DNA of 7,006 nt, taken from the NCBI GenBank assembly GCA_030037185.1, contig JASHRR010001081.1:1-7006 (forward strand), read 5' to 3'. This document shows, one piece after another, positions 1 to 6,335 of the stretch (within the stretch, counting starts at the first letter, position 1; every line of letters begins with the position of its first letter). The position numbers were made by a program, and so were the translations under genes. The DNA comes from Xanthobacteraceae bacterium. Lineage in GTDB: Bacteria > Pseudomonadota > Alphaproteobacteria > Rhizobiales > Xanthobacteraceae. The notes below the pieces were generated by a model. That model had not been told where the DNA came from. It was given only the letters and a program-made list of their open reading frames with translations, and did not search any database.

Positions 1-1
1 C

Positions 2-862
2 GACCGATTGGTGATTACGGTGGGCAAGTTCAGCGTGGTCGACATCTTTGACGCGAATAGGTACGCGCACGATCCGCGCAACGATTTTCTGAACTGGTCG
101 CTCGTCGACACCGGAACCTTCGATTACGCCGCCGACTCCTGGGGCTATACCTATGGGGCAGCGGCGGAGTGGTATCGCGGCAACTGGGCGCTGCGCGCCG
201 GCCTATTTGATCTGTCGGTCGTACCCAACAGCGCCGAACTCGACCCCACGTTCAGACAGTTTCAGATGGTCTATGAAATCGAGCACCGGCACGAATTATG
301 GGGTGAGCCCGGCAAGATCGCGTTGGATGGCTTCCTAAGCCGCGGCCGGATGGGCAGCTACGACGACGCACTCGCGCTCGCAGTGGCAACCGGAACCACG
401 CCCAGCACCGCTGACGTACGTCATTACACCAGCCGTCCAGGTATCAGCCTGAATTTCGAGCAGCAGCTGGTGCCGAATATCGGCCTGTTCGGCCGCTTCG
501 GCTGGGCTGACGGCAATATCGAGCCTTACGAGTTCACCGACATCGACCGAACCGCGTCCGCGGGCCTATCGCTCGGCGGCAAGCTCTGGGGACGACCCGA
601 CGACACCATCGGTATCGCAGGAGTGGTGAATGGCATATCCAGTGCCCATCAGGCCTATCTCAATGCCGGCGGCCTCGGGATTTTGGTCGGCGATGGGCAA
701 TTGCCGCATCCGGGTCCAGAACAGATCCTGGAGACCTACTACAGTCTGCCGGTCGGTTCGTGGAGGGTAACTCCGGATTATCAGTTCATCATCAATCCAG
801 GCTACAACCGCGACCGTGGTCCAGTCTCGATTCTTTCCCTTCGATTGCGGACGCAGTTTTGA
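2..862 (+). CDS. OprB-family carbohydrate-selective porin, C-terminal part (5' end outside window)
   Basis: Outer-membrane beta-barrel porin of the OprB type, which lets sugars diffuse into the periplasm. The open frame is already running at base 2 and ends with TGA at 860-862, giving about 286 residues; full OprB-like proteins in rhizobia are roughly 450-500 residues, so the N-terminal third lies upstream. The first residues carry the family signature GKFSVVDIFDANRYAHDPR, followed by FLNWSLVDTGTFDYAAD and an Asn/Trp-rich strand region (AAEWYRGNWALRAGLFD). Alternating polar/hydrophobic strands continue to the end, with GLFGRFGWADG near the middle. The protein ends in Phe (RLRTQF), as expected for the BAM recognition signal of outer-membrane barrels. 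The TTG at base 8 is not a credible start because the family match extends upstream of it. No frameshift is seen in the visible part. Family assignment is strong; the transported substrate is unknown. Confidence 0.87.
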   Translation, partial: DRLVITVGKFSVVDIFDANRYAHDPRNDFLNWSLVDTGTFDYAADSWGYTYGAAAEWYRGNWALRAGLFDLSVVPNSAELDPTFRQFQMVYEIEHRHELWGEPGKIALDGFLSRGRMGSYDDALALAVATGTTPSTADVRHYTSRPGISLNFEQQLVPNIGLFGRFGWADGNIEPYEFTDIDRTASAGLSLGGKLWGRPDDTIGIAGVVNGISSAHQAYLNAGGLGILVGDGQLPHPGPEQILETYYSLPVGSWRVTPDYQFIINPGYNRDRGPVSILSLRLRTQF

Positions 863-1004
863 AGAATCCGAGCAATGCAAATCGGGCCTGAGTGTTCGCA
901 ATGGTTCTTGTGTGACGAGGTCCACATGGCGATGCGCAACTGCGAGCAAATCTTTGGTGGTTGCGAACGGCGAGGCGTCCGCGGCTCGGTAGAATGAGTG
1001 TCGT

Positions 1005-1049
1005 GGACCGGCGGTCCCCAGCCGCTGACTGACCGCGTCAGCCCGGTCC
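1005..1049. repeat. Nested inverted repeat / potential cruciform
   Basis: GGACCGG at 1005-1011 is perfectly complementary to CCGGTCC at 1043-1049, and inside it GCTGAC at 1024-1029 pairs with GTCAGC at 1037-1042 around a 7-base loop. GGACCG at 1005-1010 can alternatively pair with CGGTCC at 1012-1017, so two mutually exclusive folds are possible. There is no T-run after it, so a standard intrinsic terminator is not supported. It could help end porin transcription or be a relic of a repeat element. Confidence 0.5.
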
Positions 1050-1158
1050 GGGAACCGAAGTTTGTTATCATTCGAAGTCCGCGCAAAGCGGATCCCGCCG
1101 AACGCGCGACGCCGGATGAACATTCAACCATCGTTGTTAGACGAAGCGTTCTTTGATT

Positions 1159-1192
1159 CAGACCTCCTGATCTCATGACCTCAGGAGGTCTG
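1159..1192. repeat. Perfect 12-bp inverted repeat with 10-base loop
   Basis: CAGACCTCCTGA at 1159-1170 is the exact reverse complement of TCAGGAGGTCTG at 1181-1192, separated by TCTCATGACC. It lies a few bases past the stop of the minus-strand barrel relic, so it could have been that gene's terminator hairpin. Neither strand shows a following T-tract, which weakens this reading. An operator or a repeat-element end are alternatives. Confidence 0.65.
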
Positions 1193-1195
1193 TGA

Positions 1196-1383
1196 TTAGT
1201 TTCCCGTCATTGGCTCCAGCCTGTAATTCAAGCCCATGCGGAAAATATTTTCGTTGAGACCCGCCGAAGGGCTGGTGCCTTGGCCGATCGAGACGCCGCC
1301 GGTAACGTACGGCAAAAAGCGGTCGAATGCATATCCAAACTGTGGCGCGCAGTTGAGAGCCGCCGGCTCTTGAACTCGCAACT
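1196..1383 (-). pseudogene. Relic of an outer-membrane beta-barrel protein (RopB/Omp25-like)
   Basis: Decayed C-terminal fragment of a rhizobial surface barrel protein. Read on the minus strand, one frame gives SCEFKSRRLSTARHSL (about 1383-1336) and the next gives GYAFDRFLPYVTGGVSIG, together resembling the usual 'CE.K..WLATARGRLGYAFDRFLPYVTGG' segment of this family. The join needs one base restored at about 1335 (TTGGATAT in place of an expected TTGGGATAT). After VTGGVSIG the sequence jumps almost directly to NENIFRMGLNYRLEP, the final-strand motif, so roughly 60-80 residues of the last strands look deleted. The stop is at 1196-1198. The N-terminal half, including any signal peptide, is absent; the fragment ends where the plus-strand deacetylase relic begins. 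Family call rests on motif memory; pseudogene status is clear from the frameshift and deletion. Confidence 0.65.
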
Positions 1384-1391
1384 GAGCGCGC

Positions 1392-1911
1392 AAGAATTCG
1401 CAGAAATGCGGGCATCTGACACCCGAAGCGCAACGCGCCGAAATCCGCGAGGTCAATCGGATCGTCAAGGGGGTGATTGGCGAGCCGCCGGTCGGCTTGG
1501 TAAGCCCCGGGGCCACCATACCGGCGAAAACTCAGCATTCCGGCGGAGGAGGGTTACATCTGGTCGGCTGACCAGTCCGACGACGGTCTGCCCTGTGTTG
1601 TCGAGGTCGGTGGCAAGCGCATGGTGATCGTTGCGAAACATTGGTTCTTCAACGATTGGCGCCCCTGGAATGGCGGTGCCGGTAACGGCGAGATGGCGTT
1701 TCATGCGTTCAAGGACGGGTTTGATTTCGTGCGCGAAGAGGCGCTTCGCGGCAAGCCCGGGCGCATTGATGCCCTGGTCTACGCCGAGCTCAGCGGCCGG
1801 CCCTACATGGCACACGCCTTCGAGAAGATGATCCGCTACCTTCACCAGCATGATAAGCTCGTCTGGCTTCCAACCCACTCGAGAACGCCGACTACATGCT
1901 GACCATGCCAA
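1392..1911 (+). pseudogene. Relic of a polysaccharide deacetylase-family protein, C-terminal half
   Basis: Three consecutive reading frames join into one NodB-fold-like deacetylase C-terminus. First frame (to about 1530): HLTPEAQRAEIREVN, then IVKGVIGEPPVGLVSPGAT, the segment where such enzymes carry the [TE]G..P.G..SPG motif. Second frame (about 1531-1880): LSIPAEEGYIWSADQSDDGL, VVEVGGKRMVIVAKHWFFND and, later, RGKPGRIDALVYAELSGRPY followed by MIRYLHQHDKLVWLPTHSR. Third frame from 1881: ENADYML, matching the usual 'W..TREEIADY' ending. Two frameshifts (near 1530 and near 1880) break it. The N-terminal half with the metal-binding Asp/His motifs is missing, so it cannot be an active enzyme. 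The intact protein would hydrolyse N- or O-acetyl groups or, in the allantoinase-like branch, ring amides. An ATG at 1621 opens 93 codons but sits inside the domain and is not a real start. Confidence 0.7.
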
Positions 1912-1959
1912 CTGTGTCGAGTTTTATGCCCCATTTGGGTAGGGCACTGCGAGGACCAA

Positions 1960-2310
1960 ATGCCGTTCGCGTTCCCGACCGGTGGCGGCAGAATGATCGT
2001 CGGTATCGCGGCGAGCTGCGGGCCGCACAGCGGGCCGCAAGCCTCGATATATTCTGCCGCCAAAGCTGCAATCATCGTCTTCAGCCAATCGCTTGCCCAG
2101 GAAGTCGACCCACACGGCATTCGGGTCAACTCAATCGCACCCGGTAACGCCGAGGCTCGCTGGAAAAAGCCCGAGCCTGTGCGCAGTCCGCTTGGCCGCG
2201 CAACGACCGGCGATGATATCGGGCGCGCGGTCGCCTTCCTGCTCTCCGACGACGCAAGCCACATCACCGGAAGGTGCCTCGACCTCTCCGGTGGCACGAC
2301 GCTACATTGA
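1960..2310 (+). pseudogene. Truncated short-chain dehydrogenase/reductase (SDR), C-terminal half
   Basis: The 116-codon open frame holds only the catalytic and C-terminal part of a classical NAD(P)-dependent SDR. Visible are YSAAK (Y31, K35, the Tyr-x-x-x-Lys pair), QSLAQEVDPHGIRVNSIAPG (strand after the active site), a PLGRATTGDDIGRAVAFLLS segment, and the family ending HITGRCLDLSGGT. The cofactor-binding TGxxxGIG Rossmann region and the NNAG motif, about 110-130 residues, are absent and were not found upstream. Counting back from Tyr31, the usual catalytic Ser position falls on Ala18, with Ser19 beside it, so even the active site may be damaged. A GAGGA at 1951-1955 precedes the ATG, so the fragment could be translated, but a half-SDR is unlikely to work. 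It ends 56 bases before the amidase start and may once have shared its transcript. Confidence 0.72.
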
Positions 2311-2355
2311 GACTGCGCTCAGCGCGCGACGCGCCGGCCACCGCCGGCCGGAAAC

Positions 2356-2362
2356 GGAGGAG
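2356..2362 (+). promoter_or_regulatory. Ribosome binding site of the amidase gene
   Basis: GGAGGAG lies four bases before the ATG at 2367. It decides the start: the open frame continues upstream to 2274, overlapping the SDR relic, but only the 2367 start has a Shine-Dalgarno sequence and places a signal peptide at the N-terminus. Confidence 0.8.
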
Positions 2363-2366
2363 AGTC

Positions 2367-4337
2367 ATGTGGAGTAAACCCACTGCCACGGTGGCGATCG
2401 TGCTGACCGTATGCGTCGTGGCTTCGGCGGAAGCGCAATCGCCTGCCGCAACCAGTGTGAAAAAATTCGAAGTCGTCGAAGCGACCATTGAGGATATACA
2501 AAGCGCCATCAAGGCAAGGCAGATCACGGCCACCGAGTTGCTCGGCATGTATCTGGCACGCATCAAGGCCTTCAATGGAACTTGCGTGAATGAACCGCAG
2601 GGAATTCTCGGCCCCGTCACACCGATCCCGCACGCCGGAAGCATCAACGCGCTGATGACGCTCAATCTGAGGCCTGCGGCGCGCAAGGCGTGGGGCTTTG
2701 ACAATCGCAAGGCCCGCAGCATGACCGACCAGGTCGACGACGACCCGAACAAGCCGGACGCGCTCGAGGTGGCGGCCGCGCTCGACGAGCATTTCACCAG
2801 AACGGGCCAGTTGATCGGCCCGCTACACGGCGTAGTGTTGAGCATCAAGGACCTGCTCGATACCTACGACATGCGCACGACGGGCGGCGCAGACGCCGAC
2901 TATGCCGATGACCGTCCGCCGCGCGACGCCACCCTGGTGAAGCGCCTACGGGAGGCCGGCGCCATCATCCTGGCGAAGGCCAATCTCGGCGAATATGCCT
3001 CCGGCAGCCGCAGTGCGTTTGGTGGAACCATGTGCAATCCCTATGACACCGCACGCGATGTCGGCGGCTCAAGCGGAGGCTCGGCATCGTCGGTCGCGGC
3101 GAACCTCGTAACGTGCACGATTTCGGAGGAAGGCGGCCCATCGATCCGCATGCCCTCGAGATTCAACAACGGGGTGGGCCTCTCGCAGTCGCAGGGACTG
3201 GTCAGCCGGGATGGAATGATCGGTGGCGGCGGCCTCAACGATCGAAACGGCGCGGCCTGCCGCACCGTGCAAGACGTTGCCCGCATCCTTGACGTCATCG
3301 CCGGCCATGATCCCGCCGATGACCTGACGGTCTACAGCGTCGGCCGGATTCCGAAAGGCGGTTATGCTCAGTTCGCAAGAGAAACCCGCCTGCAGGGCAT
3401 CCGAATCGGCGTCGTTCGCGAGTTCATGGACAAGAAGCTCTTCACCGCGGCTGACCATCAGTCGATCGATATCATCGACACAGCCGTCGACGACCTTCGC
3501 AAGGTCGGCGCCACAATCATTGATCCCGGCGAGGGCGGCACGCTGTTTCAAGGCTGCATTGACCAGCACATCCCCCGCAACCTCAACGCGCTCTTCATCC
3601 GGCAGTTTCCGGCGCTGTTCCCGGACGGTGCCGACCACATCTCGGCTCTGGTGGAGCTCTACGCCGATCCGTCGCGCGTTCCGGCCAAGCTGACGATCCG
3701 CGATTTCGGCAAGACTGGGGATGCGCTCGGCGAGAGCAAGTATTACTTCAACCGCTATCTGAGGAAGCGCGGCGACGGGAAGATCAAGAACCTGACCGAC
3801 CTCATCAACAAGTCGCACTACTATACCGACGAGTTCGGCAGGGACACCAGGTTCCGCGATGTCAAGACGGTCCTGCAGGAGACCAACAAGGCCACGACCC
3901 TCGATCTGCGGGACCGGGATTTTGGGCGGCTGGCGATCCAGCAGACCGTGATGGAATGCCTAGCTGTGCTCGATCTCGATGCCGTGACCTATCCCACGGG
4001 GAATATTCCGCCGGCCCTCATCAAGGCCCCCGTCGAGCCGGAGGTCAACGGCCGATCGCATCAGGCCTGGACGCTGCTCGGGACCATGGGTTTTCCAGCC
4101 ATCACTGTCCCGGCGGGATTCACCACCGAAGTCTTCGATCGTGTTCGCGATGCCGGTGCTCCCGGCGGCACACGCCTGGTCGGGCCGGTTCCGGCAAGCC
4201 TGCCGGTTGGGATCGATTTCCTCACCATGCCGTTCGGCGAACCCATGCTTTTCCGGATCGCCTCGGCCTACGAGGCGGCCACGCATCATCGCACGTCCCC
4301 GCCGGAGTTTGGGCCTTTGAACCAACCGAAGAACTGA
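2367..4337 (+). CDS. Secreted amidase-signature family hydrolase
   Basis: Intact 656-residue serine amidase that should hydrolyse a carboxamide to acid and ammonia or amine; the substrate cannot be read from sequence. Residues 1-23 form a signal peptide: a Lys, a hydrophobic run IVLTVCVVAS, and an AEA cleavage site before QS, so the enzyme is probably periplasmic. The amidase domain spans roughly residues 40-640. The Ser-cisSer-Lys triad is visible: Lys161 in VVLSIKDLLDT, the cis-Ser in GGSSGGS (S235/S236), and nucleophile Ser259 in EEGGPSIRMPS. Pro258 between the Gly pair and Ser differs from the textbook TGGSIR and appears typical of a subgroup that also carries QGLVSRDGM downstream. At about 656 residues it is longer than GatA-type amidases (about 480-500), with extra N-terminal and central segments (e.g. 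near residues 75-135). No frameshift or internal stop. It stands alone as a healthy gene between pseudogenes and an insertion sequence. Family call is firm, specific function unknown. Confidence 0.92.
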   Translation: MWSKPTATVAIVLTVCVVASAEAQSPAATSVKKFEVVEATIEDIQSAIKARQITATELLGMYLARIKAFNGTCVNEPQGILGPVTPIPHAGSINALMTLNLRPAARKAWGFDNRKARSMTDQVDDDPNKPDALEVAAALDEHFTRTGQLIGPLHGVVLSIKDLLDTYDMRTTGGADADYADDRPPRDATLVKRLREAGAIILAKANLGEYASGSRSAFGGTMCNPYDTARDVGGSSGGSASSVAANLVTCTISEEGGPSIRMPSRFNNGVGLSQSQGLVSRDGMIGGGGLNDRNGAACRTVQDVARILDVIAGHDPADDLTVYSVGRIPKGGYAQFARETRLQGIRIGVVREFMDKKLFTAADHQSIDIIDTAVDDLRKVGATIIDPGEGGTLFQGCIDQHIPRNLNALFIRQFPALFPDGADHISALVELYADPSRVPAKLTIRDFGKTGDALGESKYYFNRYLRKRGDGKIKNLTDLINKSHYYTDEFGRDTRFRDVKTVLQETNKATTLDLRDRDFGRLAIQQTVMECLAVLDLDAVTYPTGNIPPALIKAPVEPEVNGRSHQAWTLLGTMGFPAITVPAGFTTEVFDRVRDAGAPGGTRLVGPVPASLPVGIDFLTMPFGEPMLFRIASAYEAATHHRTSPPEFGPLNQPKN

Positions 4338-4382
4338 GTTTGTCCACCGGCCCGCCGGCCGACCCCCCCTACATGAAGCGAT

Positions 4383-4411
4383 TTTCCACTGGGGCGTGGC
4401 CATCATATAAT
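4383..4411 (+). promoter_or_regulatory. Sigma-70-like promoter at the left end of the IS110 element
   Basis: A perfect TATAAT at 4406-4411 stands out in GC-rich surroundings, with TTTCCA at 4383-4388 as a partial -35 (TTGACA expected) and an ideal 17-base spacer. In IS110 elements the -10 lies in the left end and the -35 is supplied by the right end after circularisation, so the weak -35 here may be host flank. It sits directly before the folded leader and about 190 bases before the transposase start. Confidence 0.5.
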
Positions 4412-4413
4412 TT

Positions 4414-4578
4414 GGCGCTGTCGGCACGGAGGTCGTTGCTTCTTGGTGCGGGAGAGCCCGTTTACCAGTTGACCTTTGGCACCTCGAACACCCCCACTGA
4501 AGCCAAGCGGCGGCACCGCCGCTGCCGGAGCCCGTTTTCTAGAGTTCATTCGTGAGAGGTCCCCACGCCGACAGCGCC
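4414..4578 (+). ncRNA. Candidate IS110 bridge RNA
   Basis: GGCGCTGTCGGC at 4414-4425 is the exact complement of GCCGACAGCGCC at 4567-4578, giving a 12-bp stem that closes a domain of about 165 nt; two more U-G pairs can extend it. Inside are two arms. Arm 1 (4428-4477): GGAGGTC with GACCTTT, an internal loop, TTGGT with ACCAG, then CGGG-AGAG-CCCG. Arm 2 (4481-4560): ACCTC with GAGGT and GAAC with GTTC, enclosing a perfect AGCGGCGG-CA-CCGCCGCT hairpin at 4506-4523. IS110 elements are known to encode a bridge RNA of about 180 nt in this position, with loops that recognise target and donor DNA. The position, size and multi-arm fold fit. I could not run a covariance model; the start from TATAAT would fall near 4417-4419, slightly inside the stem, so the exact 5' end is uncertain. 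Confidence 0.5.
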
Positions 4579-4598
4579 GGTGTGAAAGGGGAAAGACG

Positions 4599-5846
4599 AT
4601 GGACGTGATGCATGAGCGGGGTGGCCGGTCTTGACGTGCACAAGGAGACGGTCGTCGCCTGTGCACGGATCGTGGCCGAACGGCAAGGCAACCCGGGAGT
4701 GCCGCACATTCGACACGACGACGTCCGGTCTCCAGGCCTTGCTGACTTGGCTGACGGAGAGCGGGTCCACCCATGTGGGGATGGCGGCGACCGGGGTCTA
4801 TTGGAAACCGGTGTGGAATATCCTGAGCGATGCCACGTTCGAGCCGATGCTGGCCAGTGCGGCACACATCAAGAACGTTCCCGGCCGCAAGACGGACATG
4901 AACGACGCCATGTGGATCGCCGATCTGGTGAGTTGCGGATTGGTCAAGGCAAGCTTTGTTCCGGAGCTCCGGGAGCTGCGTTCGCTGCTGCGTGGCCGCA
5001 AGCAGCTTACGCGCGAGCAGACCAGCCACGTCCAGTGATTCAGAAGACCCTGGAAGAGGCCAACATCAAGCTCGACTCAGTGATCAGCGATGTCATGGGC
5101 CTCAGCGGCCGCCGGATTCGAGGCGATGATCAAAGGTGTCAGAGATCCGTTCAAGTTGGCCGATCTCGCCCACCACCAAATCAAGGTGAGCCGCAAGCAG
5201 CTGTACGATGCGCTGCATGGTCGGTTGACCGATCACCATCGGTTCATGTTGCGGCTCTATTTGCGGCAGCACGATGCTTTGGCGGACGCGATTGCAGAGA
5301 TCGATCAGCAGGTCGATGCTGCGATTCCCAAGATGGACGCGGAGATGGCGGCCGCTCAGGCCACCTTTCGCACCCTGATGAGTCTTTTATGCACAATACG
5401 AAGTGTCAGCGATTTGGCGGCGAAAACCATCCTCGCCGAAATCAGCGTATGGGGCGTTTCCCGACCGCGGGTCAGCTGCTGGCGTGGGCCGGCATGTGTC
5501 CGGGGCAGAACGAAAGTGCCGGTAAACGCAAGTCATCGCGCCTGCGCAAAGGCTCCCCCTCGCTCAAGACGTTGCTGGTGCAGTGCGGTTGGGCAGCCTC
5601 TCGCAAGAAGGACAGCTACTACAAGGCGCAGTTCAACCGCCTGCGCGGCAGGCATGGCGCGAAGAAAGCGATCTGCACCGGGGCCGCTTCGATGCTCACA
5701 TGTTGAAAAACGGCACGGAACACCGGGATCTCGGTGCCAACCAGTTCGATCGCCGTTCCACCGAAATCAAAGCCAGGCGCCTGGCAGCCCAGATCGCCAA
5801 GCTAGGCTTCGAGGTCGAGATCCGCCCGCTGCCGGAAGCCGCATAA
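4599..5846 (+). pseudogene. IS110-family transposase, multiply frameshifted
   Basis: DEDD (RuvC-like) transposase/recombinase relic. The natural start is ATG at 4599 (MDVMHER), preceded by AAAGGGGAAAG; an extra G in the G-run at 4618-4621 already shifts the frame. Pieces in order: GLDVHKETVVACARIV; then, after a shift near 4675, KATRECRTFD, GVYWKPVWNILSD, PGRKTDMNDAMWIADLV and SFVPELRELRSLLRGRKQLT; a stop at 5036-5038; IQKTLEEANIKLDSVISD; shift near 5118; AMIKGVRDPFKLADLAHHQI to AKTILAEIS; shift near 5447; FPTAGQLLAWAGMCPGQNES and GKRKSSRLRKGSPSLKTLL; shift near 5700 with a small deletion; then HMLKNGTEHRDLGANQFDRR to the TAA at 5844-5846. About six lesions, so no full protein is made. The usual MEATGVYW motif reads MAATGVYW, removing the likely catalytic Glu. 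The C-terminal SAGK serine motif is retained. Confidence 0.9.
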
Positions 5847-6070
5847 CACAAGCCGCATGCACCGTTCTAGTGGCAACCCAATCATCCCGAAAGATCCGAT
5901 GCCTGAAGTTCGATCGTGGGTTCGAGCCCGCCAAATCGCATGGGCCAAGAGCGGGAGGCTAAGGCCATGAAATCGAGGGGAAATTTCTTCCCTCAGATTC
6001 ATTTCAAGCCACGGATTCCGGAACGCCCGCCCTATGATTCGAAGATTTTGCTTGCCACGGTAACCTCATC
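5847..6070. other. Non-coding flank right of the IS110 transposase
   Basis: Probably holds the element's right end and host flank. A 35-codon frame starts at ATG 5967 after a good GGGAGG (5953-5958) but ends at a TGA just before the winged-helix relic and has no recognisable domain; it may be that relic's decayed N-terminus (YDSKILLATVTSS resembles the family's stretch before TYDD). GGGTTCGAGCCC near 5918-5929 recalls a tRNA T-arm, but no tRNA can be folded around it. Confidence 0.4.
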
Positions 6071-6335
6071 ATGACCTACGACCTACAAGATGATCAGGTT
6101 GGCGACCGCATAAGTAAACAAAAACGCCATCGCCCTCGGCCTGCGCCAACTCGAAGCTCTGGGGATGCTCGCCACGAACCGTGGCAAATGGTCAATACAT
6201 GAAAGCGAACGCCGTCCCACTCGATACCGCTTGCCACGGGTTCCCGGTCATAACGGCGGGGAACCGACCAAGGAATACTGGAATTCAGGTCTAGGGGGGT
6301 CTAGGGGCGAGGTGAAACGACGCTCGAAGGGCTGA
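6071..6335 (+). pseudogene. Relic of a small rhizobial winged-helix (HTH) protein
   Basis: Two frames join into one family-like sequence. From 6071 the frame gives MTYDLQDDQVGDRISK; one frame over, from 6123, it continues NAIALGLRQLEALGMLATN, then RRPTRYRLPRV and EPTKEYWNSG, ending at TGA 6333-6335. This resembles a common small rhizobial protein whose pattern is 'VTYDDF..YG..R.AI..GLRQLEALGF......RRP..YRLTY.....PTNEW', a winged-helix DNA-binding fold found on islands and plasmids. A frameshift near 6115, where the downstream frame has a TAA, breaks the gene, and the N-terminus cannot be placed. The intact protein is usually annotated hypothetical or HTH; a regulatory or replication role is only inferred. 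Confidence 0.55.
6288..6307. repeat. Tandem 10-mer, two copies
   Basis: GGTCTAGGGG occurs twice back to back (6288-6297 and 6298-6307) near the 3' end of the winged-helix relic. It is perfect but short; a local slippage duplication in decaying DNA is the simplest reading. Confidence 0.6.

Larger units (their letters stand above)
863..1195. other. Non-coding stretch downstream of the porin gene
   Basis: About 330 bases between the porin stop and the first relic. Open frames on both strands cross it, but none shows a recognisable domain, a convincing ribosome binding site or clear protein-like composition, and the long minus-strand ones mainly mirror the porin. It contains two inverted repeats, annotated separately. 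I see no tRNA, promoter pair or T-tract terminator. Confidence 0.5.
4400..5846 (+). mobile_element. Degenerate IS110-family insertion sequence (ends approximate)
   Basis: Contains a non-coding leader with a -10 box and folded RNA candidate followed by a broken IS110 transposase gene. IS110 elements lack terminal inverted repeats of the usual kind and do not make clear target duplications, so exact ends cannot be read here. The left edge is placed just upstream of the TATAAT box because the structured leader begins there; the right edge is the transposase stop, and the true right end probably lies some tens of bases further on. The leader on the 5' side of the gene agrees with the IS110 subgroup rather than IS1111, where the non-coding region follows the gene. 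Confidence 0.75.

Noticed and set aside
566..1123. Minus-strand open frame of 185 codons overlapping the porin 3' end
   Set aside because: Most of it mirrors the porin coding strand; composition is low in hydrophobic structure, and no domain or ribosome binding site is seen.
2274..2366. Upstream extension of the amidase frame
   Set aside because: It overlaps the SDR relic's end, has no ribosome binding site and would bury the signal peptide; ATG 2367 is better.
3069..3818. Minus-strand open frame of 249 codons inside the amidase gene
   Set aside because: It is antisense to a clearly conserved amidase domain; long antisense frames are expected in GC-rich codon usage.
4403..5029. Minus-strand open frame of 208 codons across the IS110 leader and transposase start
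   Set aside because: It overlaps recognisable transposase motifs on the plus strand and the paired arms of the leader; no family resemblance.
5868..5943. Possible tRNA, from the GGGTTCGAGCCC motif
   Set aside because: The T-arm stem is mismatched in the standard register and no matching acceptor, D-arm or anticodon arm exists upstream.
5090..5962. 290-codon open frame as a single protein
   Set aside because: Only its first part, to about 5447, carries transposase sequence; the rest is out of frame with the conserved C-terminal pieces.
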